DNA of 32,243 bases from Planctomicrobium piriforme. Lineage in GTDB: Bacteria; Planctomycetota; Planctomycetia; Planctomycetales; Planctomycetaceae. Each line of letters opens with the position of its first letter. Positions within the stretch are counted from its first letter, which is position 1. Both the position numbers and the translations under genes were made by a program. This document shows positions 16,241 to 24,025 of the stretch, one piece after another. The stretch lies in contig CAMATH010000098.1 in the NCBI GenBank assembly GCA_945860955.1, positions 1 to 32,243 on the forward strand, in the 5' to 3' direction. Under the pieces are notes generated by a model. It was given only the letters and a program-made list of their open reading frames with translations. It made no database searches and was not told where the DNA came from.

Positions 16241-16510
16241 GACAGGATGAAAGGGATGGACAGGATGGGGTGAACTGTGGCAAAGCGCCCGCCCGGTGGT
16301 AAAGCGTAACCAGGTCGCGAAGCGACCCTCCCCCCCTTAGCAAGGGGGGGCAGGGGGGGGCGCATTGTCAGCGAACTGGGCGTGACTCGCAAATCGGAAT
16401 GTGTTTGACGCTCGCGTTATGGTTCTTGGCGGGTTGGAGAACAGTGTACTGACCGAGTGACCCTCCCTACCCCCCCTTCCTAATGGGGGGACGCCGTCGC
16501 AGCGCGACGG
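16241..16510. repeat. Long dispersed repeat, copy 1 (upstream of ankyrin gene)
   Basis: About 270 bp that closely match 21667-21914. Shared parts include AAAGGGATGGACAGGATG, the stretch around AACCAGGTCGCGAAGCGACC, a hairpin CCCCCCTT-AGC-AAGGGGGG, a TTGGCGGGTTGGAGAACAGTG stretch and a second C-tract/G-tract hairpin near the end. This copy carries an extra segment of about 20 bp. Each copy begins some 30-55 bases before the start of a minus-strand gene. There is no open frame of its own that looks like a gene. Confidence 0.75.
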
Positions 16511-16625
16511 AAGACTCTCATCACGCCTCGCGCCGGACCGAGATTCTGTGCGGAGTTCCGGTGACGCTCCGGGCGCGACGGGGATTCCGCCGTGCGCTCC
16601 GGCCGACTGCGCTGCGGTGCTAAAA

Positions 16626-16735
16626 AGGCACCTCCGCTGCGTGGCCTGCGCTCCCGGCTCCACCCCGGTCGCTCCCGCACGGTTCTTTGGTTTGTTACAG
16701 GGAGCTCAGCGAACTAGGAGGAGGCGGAAGCCAAG
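16626..16735 (-). repeat. 3' tail shared by both kinase-FGE genes, copy 1
   Basis: This 110-bp stretch covers the last codons and stop of the kinase gene and about 80 bp beyond. It matches 19779-19887. The innermost 34 bp (16702-16735), including the stop codon, are identical in both copies; the outer part differs at a minority of positions. Conservation of untranslated sequence past the stop is unusual and is discussed as a possible initiation site for retroelement-driven diversification. Confidence 0.7.
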
Positions 16736-18631
16736 GTGGTTACACCAGTAACCGTGTGAGCCCCATTCGCGGGACGCCGAACGGCAGATGCTGGCCGCAT
16801 CGGCCCAACTGCCGCCCCGTCTGACCCGGGTACAGCCTATCTCCGGGCCGGCGGGGTCATTCGTGGGAGAGCGCGTGTAATACTCCCCGCCGAACCAATC
16901 ACTGCACCATTCCGTCACATTGCCGATCAGGTCGTACAGTCCCAGCGTGTTCGGCTCAAACTCCCCGACCGGCGCGGTGTAGACGTATCCATCATTCGCC
17001 GCGATCGCCAACCGGTCGGTGAACTTCTTCTTGTATGCCGCGTCGGCCACATTTCCCAACCGGGCCAATTGCTCGGGATCTTCGCCCAAATAGTGCCAAG
17101 TGGACGTTCCCGCCCGACAGGCGAATTCCCAGATTGCTTCGGTCGGCAAGCGGTACTCCCGCTTTTCCACTTGACTCAGCCACTTGATAAACGCCTGCGT
17201 ATCATTCCAAGAAACGCAAACCACCGGATGGTCGTCCGATTGACCGAAGCCCGGTGTGCGCCAATTTGTTTTTGTTTCGTTCAGTTTCGATCCGCCCCAT
17301 TCCCAAACCCAGCTTCCCTTGCCTGTCTCGGCGTCCGTTCGAAAACCGGTCTGGGCGACAAACTGCGCGAACTGGCCGCGTGTCACTGTGTGGCAACCGA
17401 TCAAGCTCGGCTGCGTGATCCGCACGCGGTGCCGTGGCTGTTCCCAGGCCCCCCACTCGGGTTTGAACGCGCTGTTCGACTGAATCACCCGCTCGATTTC
17501 CGCAGGGGTCGATCCCATCGCGAATTCCCCGGGCGGAATCAACGCGAACCGCATTCCGAGCGAATTGGTCGTCTCGACCGGGACACCCAGAAACTCGCTC
17601 CAGGCACGCTGCGCACTCTTCGCCGCCGCCGCGTCGAACGGCGCGACCAAGAGCGCGGGCGCGGTTTTCACAACGGGCTGGACCGGCGCGACGCGGCCCC
17701 CCGCTTCGAGCGCCCGGATGAACTGTGTGCAGCCCTCAAACCGTGGCTCCCGCTCCTTCGCCAGCCCCCGCAACAGAGCGGCATTGGCCCCCTGGGGCAA
17801 CGCGGGAATGGGATCTGCCGGCTCATTGAGAATCGCCTCGCGCAATGCCGTGCCGACAACCGCCTCAAACGGCGGATGGCCCGCCAGCAGTTCATACGCC
17901 ACCACCGCCAGCGCGTACTGATCTGTCCGCCCATCCCACTGCGTCCGCTTCCCGCGCAACTGCTCGGGAGACATATACGTGGGGGTGCCGAACGTGTCGA
18001 GCTGCCCTTGCGAGTGCTGGGTCAGCGTACGCCGAATCTCGGCGGCCAGGCCAAAATCGACCAGCACGGTCCGGACGAATTTGCCGTCTTTGTCGACAAT
18101 GACCATGGTATTGTCGGGCTTCACATCGCGATGCAGCACCCCTTGACCGGCGGACTGTTCGAGCCGCGAGGTGGGTTCTGAATGCGCGTAATCGAGCGCC
18201 TCGGCGATCGGCCGCAGCAGCCGGACCACATCGTCGACCGTGAGCTTCCCCTGTTTGAGCCGCAAGCGGTGCACGTGTTCGGTCAGCGTGACCCCGGGGA
18301 CAAAATCGAGAACCACGAACGGTCCGAAAACAATGTCGTCTTCCATGTCGATCGTCTTGCAGATCGACGGATGCGTGAGCGGCTGGACGACGAGATACGC
18401 CTGGTGAACCTGCAAGACGGCGGCCTGAATGCCGCGCACCTCCCTCGGCAGCAGCTTGATCGCAACGGGGTGCCCCTTGGGGTGCCGGGCCTTCCAGGCC
18501 TGTCCCATACCGCCGGCCCCCAGGGGTTCGAGCAATTGGTATTTGCCGAGGTAATCGCCGGGGGTCGGATTGACGCCGAAACCGGCGGTCGGCTGGGGCC
18601 GGCGTTGGAAGGGGTCGAAGGGGTCGGACAT
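16706..18631 (-). CDS. Ser/Thr protein kinase fused to C-terminal FGE/SUMF1 (C-type-lectin-fold) domain
   Basis: The 641-aa protein has an N-terminal Hanks-type kinase: glycine loop GAGGMG (38-43), K59, catalytic HRDVKPDN (167-174), DFG (192-194) and GTPTYMSPEQL (about 216-225). A linker (about 310-352) leads to an FGE/SUMF1 domain (about 355-641) with LIPPGEFAMGS, HPVVCVSWNDTQAF, YRLPTEAIWEFACRAGT, IGNVTEWCSDWF and the terminal RGGSW...CRSA...LGFRL pattern. The Cys pair of true sulfatase-activating FGE enzymes is not evident, so the domain is more likely a binding or sensor module. No transmembrane helix separates the domains, so it is probably cytosolic. It lies downstream of a second kinase-FGE gene, sharing its 3' end sequence. 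Start ATG at 18629-18631. Confidence 0.92.
   Translation of the reverse strand: MSDPFDPFQRRPQPTAGFGVNPTPGDYLGKYQLLEPLGAGGMGQAWKARHPKGHPVAIKLLPREVRGIQAAVLQVHQAYLVVQPLTHPSICKTIDMEDDIVFGPFVVLDFVPGVTLTEHVHRLRLKQGKLTVDDVVRLLRPIAEALDYAHSEPTSRLEQSAGQGVLHRDVKPDNTMVIVDKDGKFVRTVLVDFGLAAEIRRTLTQHSQGQLDTFGTPTYMSPEQLRGKRTQWDGRTDQYALAVVAYELLAGHPPFEAVVGTALREAILNEPADPIPALPQGANAALLRGLAKEREPRFEGCTQFIRALEAGGRVAPVQPVVKTAPALLVAPFDAAAAKSAQRAWSEFLGVPVETTNSLGMRFALIPPGEFAMGSTPAEIERVIQSNSAFKPEWGAWEQPRHRVRITQPSLIGCHTVTRGQFAQFVAQTGFRTDAETGKGSWVWEWGGSKLNETKTNWRTPGFGQSDDHPVVCVSWNDTQAFIKWLSQVEKREYRLPTEAIWEFACRAGTSTWHYLGEDPEQLARLGNVADAAYKKKFTDRLAIAANDGYVYTAPVGEFEPNTLGLYDLIGNVTEWCSDWFGGEYYTRSPTNDPAGPEIGCTRVRRGGSWADAASICRSASREWGSHGYWCNHLGFRLLLVR
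16736..16816 (-). other. Candidate DGR-type variable region in first kinase-FGE gene
   Basis: These 81 nt encode GGSW through the residue before LGFRL. Compared codon by codon with 19888-19968, 24 of 81 positions differ: 11 in first, 6 in second and 7 in third codon positions, changing 14 of 27 residues. Eight differing codons end in C in both genes (for example ATC/GGC, TCC/GGC, GGC/CTC, CAC/GAC), as expected if both derive from AAC codons by adenine mutagenesis. The next 34 nt are identical. Confidence 0.5.
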
Positions 18632-18638
18632 GGCGGAA

Positions 18639-18701
18639 GGATGAAGGATGAAGGATGAAGGATGAAAGATGAAAGATGACGGATGACGGATGACGGGTGA
18701 C
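18639..18701. repeat. Heptanucleotide tandem repeat directly upstream of kinase start
   Basis: Nine consecutive 7-bp units: GGATGAA four times, then AGATGAA, AGATGAC, GGATGAC twice and GGGTGAC. On the coding strand they read (TTCATCC)n, ending 7 bases before the ATG at 18631, where a ribosome-binding site would normally be. A shorter run of the same unit lies before the SPFH gene (26417-26437). Confidence 0.8.
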
Positions 18702-19107
18702 GTGGGTACCCCGAAGGGGTTTTAGCGCACAGCCCAGGGTTGGTCGAGCGTAGCGAGACCTACCCTGGGTGACACGTTGACCCGGTACGTACCCTGAAAG
18801 GGTTCCATCCGGGGTGAGCGGGAGAAACACACGGGCAATCGATCTTTCGGTATCCGTTTGTGGCCCAACTTCTTTCCAACAATCATCGCAGATCTCCTTC
18901 GTAAAGCCTGGATGAAACCCGTTCAGGGTAGGGTTTGGGTGACGGTTCGCAAACCCAGGGTGGGTCTCGCTCCGCTCGACCGACTCTGGGCTTTGGTATC
19001 AAGCCCCGTTTGGGTAATTCCACTCGCACAGCCGGCTCTTCCCGCGCGCCGAATTCGTTGGCCATGGTGCAGGTTGGGCCTGAAGCCGAGTCGTTTCGTC
19101 CTTCCCG

Positions 19108-19198
19108 CCCATTGGACATCGGACCCATGCGTCAAAAAATCCCAGGGAGGTCTGGGGGGACAGAGTCCCCCCAGCTTGGATCCAACAGTGTCGCAATG
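19108..19198 (+). repeat. Dispersed hairpin element, copy 1
   Basis: CTGGGGGGAC (19152-19161) and GTCCCCCCAG (19165-19174) form a perfect 10-bp stem with an AGA loop. The flank on the left (CCCATTGGACATCGGACCCATG and an A-rich stretch before TCCCAGG) is shared with copies at 21936-22033 (inverted) and 22268-22355. Confidence 0.75.
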
Positions 19199-19273
19199 CT
19201 CCCAGACGAATCCGAACAACGTCGATTTCAATTCGGCCGCCGCGATTCGGTTGGCTGCCGGGCGCTGCCCCGC

Positions 19274-19326
19274 GAACGGTCTTCGGCGGTTGATTGCACA
19301 CTGGCGGCTCACGAGGACGTTCGCCC
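19274..19326 (+). repeat. 53-bp direct repeat, copy 1 (contains a 31-bp element)
   Basis: This matches 19714-19766 with two mismatches. Its 31-bp core (19296-19326; starts GCACACTGGCGGCTCACGAG) also occurs inverted at 19524-19554, so three copies lie within 500 bp. Confidence 0.75.
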
Positions 19327-19523
19327 TTCCGCGGTGTCGATGGCACCCCGGAGTGCGGTTATCGGCTTGCGGACGCACAGCGGTGGTGTCCCCGCGCGGT
19401 GGGAAGGGACCGCTGGACCCGCGTGGGGGACATCGCGCGGGCGGGGCGTCAAATTGGCGCAGGCGAACCCAATGTGCGTGCAACGGCAAAATGCGCGGAC
19501 GGGGCGCATTCCGCCCGATGGGA

Positions 19524-19554
19524 GGGCGAACGTCCTCGTGAGCCGCCAGTGTGC
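19524..19554 (-). repeat. 31-bp element, inverted copy
   Basis: Reverse complement of the core at 19296-19326 and 19736-19766. It lies midway between the two direct copies, so it can pair with either to form a long stem. Confidence 0.7.
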
Positions 19555-19713
19555 GTTCGAGCGCAACACAACGAACTCTGGGAAGCGCTCGACCCGAATT
19601 CCTCGGAAGCCGCCTGTGTCTTTTTCGCATTCCAAAATCCGTCGTCTGGGGTGCCGCCGACGCGCGTTTGAATCGGCTGACCAATGGCGGTTGTGTGTCC
19701 AGCACGGCCCGGC

Positions 19714-19766
19714 GGACGGTTTTCGGCGGTTGATTGCACACTGGCGGCTCACGAGGACGTTCGCCC
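19714..19766 (+). repeat. 53-bp direct repeat, copy 2
   Basis: This matches 19274-19326 with two mismatches and ends 12 bases before the shared 3' tail of the kinase-FGE gene. Confidence 0.75.
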
Positions 19767-19778
19767 TCCCGTGGGGAC

Positions 19779-19887
19779 AGGCACCTCCGCTGGTGGCCTG
19801 CGCTCCCGGCTCCACCCCGGTCGCTGCCGCACACGTCTTTGGTTTTCCACACCGAGCTCAGCGAACTAGGAGGAGGCGGAAGCCAAG
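19779..19887 (-). repeat. 3' tail shared by both kinase-FGE genes, copy 2
   Basis: Counterpart of 16626-16735. Bases 19854-19887 are identical to 16702-16735 and include the stop codon; the part beyond the stop matches with scattered differences. See the finding on retroelement-like diversification. Confidence 0.7.
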
Positions 19888-21613
19888 GTCGTAGTTCCAG
19901 TCCTCGGGCGAGAGCCTGTCGCGGCCCGCCGAGCGGCAGCCGCCGGCTGCATTCGCCCAACCGCCGCCCCGGGAGACCCGGAACGAGCCTACTTCTGGTC
20001 CCGTGGGATCGTCGCCTCCCTTGAGCGTGGCATCGTAGTGGTCGGCGCACCATTCCCAAACCAGTCCAGCCATATCGTGCAGGTTCCAAGGGTTGGGCTT
20101 CCGGGTGCCGACGGCTTGCAGCGTACCGCCCGAATTCGCAGTGTACCACGCGTAGTCCTTCAGAACCGCTTCGTTGGGGCCGCAAAACCACGGCGTGTCG
20201 GTTCCGGCCCGGCAGGCGTATTCCCATTGGGCTTCGGTCGGTAAGCCAACCCACCACCCTTCCGGCAGCAAGTTCTCTTTCCGCAGCAATTTCGTGAACT
20301 GTCGCGCGAAATTGTCGCACGTTGGCCCATCAACCTGGGTGACCGGATACTGGTCTCCCGTCTGGTTTTGATCCTTTGGAATCCCTCCCGAAATCTTTTG
20401 AAACAGCCCCTGGGTCACGGGAGCCTGGGCCATCCAAAAACCGTGCGTGATCCGAACGGCAACTTCATTCTCGTTGTCACTTCGTCCTGCTTCGACCGCC
20501 GGCGAACCCATCTCAAATTCGCCCGGCGGGCACCAGCAGAACGCGACCTCCAAACCGCGAAAGTTGATCTTTCGAATCTCCCCCGCCCGGCTGCCAATCC
20601 ATGGATCCTTTGGGGGGGAAGCCGCGCTGGGTGTCACCCGCACGGTGTCGCGACCAGCGACGGCACCGTCCTGGTTCGTGGTCACTTGCGGCTTTGCGGT
20701 CTCCCCGGCCAGCGCCGCAGCGAACGCGCCGCAACTCGTGAACCGGGCCTCCGGATTCCGGCTGAGCGCCCGCAGCAAGGCGCAGTTGACGTGATCGGGA
20801 ACACCCGCGATCGGGGGAACCGCCACATCGGAGTTGGTGATCTTGTAAATGATCTGATTCACGTCGCGCCCCGTGAACGGCAACTGGCCCGACTGAAATT
20901 CGTACAGGGCGACCCCGAGCGAATACAGGTCGCTCCGCCGGGTCGGCCGGTCGTCGGCCGAAGTGAACGCTTCGGGGGGCATGTAGGGAACCGACCCCTT
21001 GTCGTACGTCCGCTTGGAGATCGTGTTCATGGTCGTGCTGATTGTGGCCGCGATGCCGAAATCGACCACCTTGACCTTGGGTTGAGTGGTCCCCTTTTCC
21101 ATGACCAGAATATTCTGCTGCTTGATGTCGAGATGCAGAATTCCCTCGGCGTGCATGTAGTCGAGCGCCTCGGCCGACTGCCGGGCGATTGTCGCGAGCA
21201 GGCCCACCGTCGGCGGGGACTTGGTCTGCTCCAGAATTCGGACTCGATACTGGCCGAGTTCGACGCCGTCGATGAAGTGCATCACCAGAAACGGGCCGAA
21301 GGTGGGGTGATCGGTGATGTGCAGCACCGAACAGAGATGGGGATGGGCCAGGTGATGCACCAGGCTGAACGATCGGCGGACTTCATTACACGCCGCCTTG
21401 TGACCGCGGAATTTTGAGGGGCAGGAACTTGAGCGCGAGATCACGCCATCCCTGCGGATCACGGGCCTTCCAAACTTCCCCTTCGCCACCCTTGCCGCAA
21501 CGGGCGATCAGTTCGTAGCCGAAGGGGTCGATCGTGAGCTTCGGCCGGAGCGCGCCCATTGCCGTCGTTGAGCGGATGGAGTCGGACGGGGGGAGATCGA
21601 AGGGATTGGACAT
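19858..21613 (-). pseudogene. Ser/Thr kinase-FGE/SUMF1 fusion gene with a one-base frameshift
   Basis: Reading starts at ATG 21613 (MSNPFDLPPSDSIRSTTAMG) and holds the kinase glycine loop (GKGGEGEVW, about 40-48) and ALKFLPLK with K62. At the A4 run on the coding strand (21412-21415) the frame is lost; dropping one base continues as FRGHKAACNEVRRSF and gives a 584-aa product. Remaining motifs in that product: catalytic loop HLDIKQQN (160-167; Leu in place of the usual Arg), DFG (184-186), SVPYMPPEAF, then an FGE domain with CPPGEFEMGSP, GLPTEAQWEYACRAGT, MAGLVWEWCADHYD and a terminal RGGGW...CRSAGR...LGFRL. As written, the gene yields a 75-aa fragment and a kinase-FGE piece lacking the glycine loop. 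It could be a true lesion, a sequencing error or, less likely, recoding. Confidence 0.85.
19888..19968 (-). other. Candidate DGR-type variable region in second kinase-FGE gene
   Basis: 81 nt aligned without gaps to 16736-16816. It encodes GGGWANAAGGCRSAGRDRLS and seven further residues before LGFRL. It sits directly before the 34-bp identical block. The framework codons for GG, W, CRSA, R and W are kept while the positions between them differ from the other copy. Confidence 0.5.
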
Positions 21614-21666
21614 GGTGGGGGTGACTCTGGTTTTTTCAGGACGGGAAAAAGGGAGACAGGATTAAG

Positions 21667-21914
21667 AGGATGAAAGGGATGGACAGGATGAAACAAACTG
21701 TGGCAAAGCGCAACCAGGTCGCGAAGCGACCATCCCCCCCTTAGCAAGGGGGGCAGGGGGGGGGCGCGTTGTCAGCGAATTGGGCGTAACTCGCAAATCG
21801 GACTGTGTTCGACGCTCGGGTCATGGTTTTTGGCGGGTTGGAGAACAGTGCGCAGCCCGAGCGCCCCCCCCTACCCCCCCTTCCTAAGGGGGGGACGCCG
21901 TCGCTGCGCGACGG
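21667..21914. repeat. Long dispersed repeat, copy 2 (upstream of kinase-FGE gene)
   Basis: Counterpart of 16241-16510 with high identity over about 250 bp, including both C-tract/G-tract hairpins. It lacks the extra 20-bp insert of copy 1. It begins 54 bases before the kinase ATG at 21613. Confidence 0.75.
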
Positions 21915-21935
21915 CGGAGCCGTGACGGCGATGTC

Positions 21936-22033
21936 CCTACACATGACCACGCTGTTGGACCATAGCTGGAGGGGACTCTGTCCCCCCAGACCCCCCTGGG
22001 ATTTTTGAGGCATGGGTCCAGTGTCCAATGGTG
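21936..22033 (-). repeat. Dispersed hairpin element, inverted copy 2
   Basis: This holds the stem GTCCCCCCAG with an imperfect partner (CTGGAGGGGAC, one extra base) at 21966-21989 and the same flanks as the other copies in reverse order. With copy 3 it forms a facing pair about 230 bp apart. Confidence 0.7.
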
Positions 22034-22267
22034 GTTGCGGTGACTGTCGACTTCCGCTTCTCGACTTCCACCTCACGACTTCTGACTTCTGACTTCTGAT
22101 TTTCCTCCCCCGATTCCAATTGCGAAACGGGACAAAGTTTCGGTATCGTTGAGTCATCGGGAGAAGCGGCGCCAGGCTCTGCGGGGACGCAACCTGGCAA
22201 GGAATATCCCGATGTCCGGTGCGCCAACGGTGCATCAGGCCCTTGCCGGCCTGTGCTGGCAAGGGCC

Positions 22268-22355
22268 AATGTCTTTTCCTCCCATTGGACATCGGACCCA
22301 TGCCTAAAAAAATCCCAGGGGGGTCTGGGGGGACAGAGTCCCCCCAGCTCAGGCC
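22268..22355 (+). repeat. Dispersed hairpin element, copy 3
   Basis: Perfect 10-bp stem CTGGGGGGAC (22325-22334) and GTCCCCCCAG (22338-22347) with loop AGA, preceded by the shared CATTGGACATCGGACCCATG flank. It lies 65 bases past the end of the FHA gene and could act as its terminator even without a T-run. Confidence 0.75.
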
Positions 22356-22419
22356 CAGCAACGTCGATTTTGGAACGACGCCACCATGATAGCCAAGCGA
22401 AGCGAGGCCACGTGCGGTT

Positions 22420-23856
22420 CTACTCATATCTCAAATCCTGCTCACCCTCCCTCACCTCCAATCGATTACGTCCCAGGCACAACGTCATCCCCGGCTTCAG
22501 CGGTACCAATTCCCGCAGCACCGGTTCATACTCATCGACACGCACCGGCTGCGCATCCGACAGCCGTTCGAACCAGAAGCCGCCGGCGGCGTGCAGGATC
22601 CGCGCGACGTCGTCGGCTCCGTCGTCGTAACACAACGTAACCGCCGCGCTGTCACGCGGGCCAAGAATCGCCTGCCGACAGAGCAAGACGTACTCTTCCT
22701 CCACCAAATTGTTCATTCGGCGCACACGGGCCGAATCGAGATTCGCCTGCTTCGCCACCGCCCACAACGTCGGCTCGGTGGTCAGGCCGAGGACCGCGGC
22801 GTAGACCCGATCGGGAGGAGCGGCGCGATTCGGTTGGGTCACGCCATCGGGCGGACTCGACTGCAGATCGACTTGAAATTCCAACCCGTCCGCGATTCGC
22901 AACAACCCGGTCGGATCCCCCGCGCGGCACAGGACCGGGGTATTCGACAGCACCGGGTTGTGGTTGAACTGCGTGCCGTTTTTGCTGTTGGCGTCGCAGA
23001 TCAGGATTCCCTCGCGGTTCAACTGGAGTTCGCCATGACGGGCGGAGATGCGGTCCCACAACGCCCGATGCGCTGGCGTAAGCGGGATCCAGGCGAATAT
23101 CAGGTCGTTCGGCTCGCCGGTCTTGCTGGTGCGCATCCCGCCGTACCGCAATTCGTGCCTGGCAAAGAGCAACGTGCGCCGGCCTCCCCGGGGATCGAGA
23201 CACTGCAGAGACAGCGTGTCGCGCTGTGAGATTTCCGTAAATGTCCGAGAGGGGAACGGAGTCTGTTGAAGACGCTGGAGGTCAAACTTCAAGGGGAGCG
23301 AGTAATGCCGGCCACTGGACGCGGGGACGGGGCCGTTGGCAGGTCGGCTGCGCGACACCAGTCGCGAACTCTTTCCCATGACGATTGTGACGTCGCTGGC
23401 GCTGTCGGTGAGTTGACTCAGTTCGTCGACGTCGATGATCGACATGTCGGCCCCCTGAATCTCAACCCGCCGTTGGCCGTTCGCACCGTTCCCGGAATCA
23501 TTGGCGGGAACGTGCAGCCGCAATGTGGCGTGCAGAAACCGTTGCACCGGCTGACCGGGGACCGGGGGGAAGTCGATGGTGAAGTCAATCGGGTAATCGC
23601 CGCGAGCGCAGTCGGTGCCACCACTCGCGGCGCGGAGCAGGAAACTCTGGCGAAACTCCCAGACGCCGGGGGTGCCGGGCCGGGTCGGGGGGAATTCGAG
23701 CCAGTGGGTCTGCGTCAGGAGCGGACTGAGCAGGGCCTGGACAATGGGTGTCCCCAAATAGCCGGCGCAGTTCAGGCGGAAGTCGATGTGAACGGCGTCC
23801 CCGGCGCAGAAGTCGCGGCCGAGGTCAAAGTCCAGGTGGGGTGGGTCTGTCGTCAT
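22420..23856 (-). CDS. FHA-domain-like protein
   Basis: The 478-aa protein has an N-terminal part (about 1-120) that looks like a beta-sandwich and is not recognised. A central FHA-like domain (about 225-335) carries the motifs S271-A-R-H274-GEL and SKNGT (291-295) of phosphothreonine-binding FHA domains. The usual early Gly-Arg is Gly-Gly (around 239-240), so binding may be altered. The C-terminal part (about 345-478) contains a helical segment resembling a small winged-helix or helical bundle (WAVAKQANLDSARVRRMNNL). FHA domains read phosphothreonine, so the neighbouring kinases are likely partners. It is in the same orientation as the SPFH gene and both kinase-FGE genes. No membrane segment is seen. 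Confidence 0.75.
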   Translation of the reverse strand: MTTDPPHLDFDLGRDFCAGDAVHIDFRLNCAGYLGTPIVQALLSPLLTQTHWLEFPPTRPGTPGVWEFRQSFLLRAASGGTDCARGDYPIDFTIDFPPVPGQPVQRFLHATLRLHVPANDSGNGANGQRRVEIQGADMSIIDVDELSQLTDSASDVTIVMGKSSRLVSRSRPANGPVPASSGRHYSLPLKFDLQRLQQTPFPSRTFTEISQRDTLSLQCLDPRGGRRTLLFARHELRYGGMRTSKTGEPNDLIFAWIPLTPAHRALWDRISARHGELQLNREGILICDANSKNGTQFNHNPVLSNTPVLCRAGDPTGLLRIADGLEFQVDLQSSPPDGVTQPNRAAPPDRVYAAVLGLTTEPTLWAVAKQANLDSARVRRMNNLVEEEYVLLCRQAILGPRDSAAVTLCYDDGADDVARILHAAGGFWFERLSDAQPVRVDEYEPVLRELVPLKPGMTLCLGRNRLEVREGEQDLRYE

Positions 23857-23994
23857 TGTTGGGTTCTATCTTTCTCTCGCCCAGGCGAGCGGCCGGCGTA
23901 AGCCGGCTGTGCGTCGAATGGCCAGCAACGTCACGCGGTTCACATCAACCATCTTCGCCAGGACCGCGCCAGATCAGGCAGCGGTCGTCGATCA

Positions 23995-24017
23995 CCGCTT
24001 CCTGACGGGCGCGGCTC
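23995..24017 (-). repeat. 23-bp dispersed repeat, perfect inverted copy
   Basis: Exact reverse complement of 32221-32243. It lies between the FHA gene and the small helix-turn-helix gene, 8 bases past the stop of the latter. Confidence 0.7.
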
Positions 24018-24025
24018 GGATACGG

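Larger units (their letters stand above)
18632..19857. other. 1.2-kb repeat-rich intergenic region between the two kinase-FGE genes
   Basis: I see no convincing gene in this stretch; the long open frames that cross it are repeat-derived. It contains heptad repeats next to the kinase start (18639-18701) and two segments built on AGCCCAGGGT/ACCCTGGG inverted motifs (about 18731-18771 and 18921-18992). It also contains a hairpin repeat (19108-19198), three copies of a 31-bp element (19296-19326, 19524-19554 inverted, 19736-19766) and the shared tail of the upstream kinase gene (from 19779). No template repeat resembling the kinase 3' ends was found here. Confidence 0.7.
21614..22419. other. Repeat-filled intergenic region upstream of the kinase-FGE gene
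   Basis: There is no convincing gene in these 806 bases. The contents are the long dispersed repeat (21667-21914), two copies of the hairpin element (21936-22033 and 22268-22355) facing each other, and short low-complexity stretches such as repeated GACTTCTGA-type units near 22076-22098. A promoter for the kinase gene must lie here if it is not read from the FHA gene, but I cannot identify one. Confidence 0.6.

Noticed and set aside
16241-16510. Possible CRISPR array in the repeat-rich gaps
   Set aside because: Repeats are not regularly spaced and there are no unique spacers of constant length; no cas genes.
18632-19857. Search for a DGR template repeat between the two kinase-FGE genes
   Set aside because: No segment here resembles the variable region with AAC codons, and no reverse transcriptase motif was seen in any reading frame of the window.
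18923-20320. A 465-codon open frame crossing the kinase 3' end and the repeat region
   Set aside because: It is built from the 31-bp, 53-bp and hairpin repeats and overlaps the kinase-FGE gene on the same strand in another frame; no family-like sequence.
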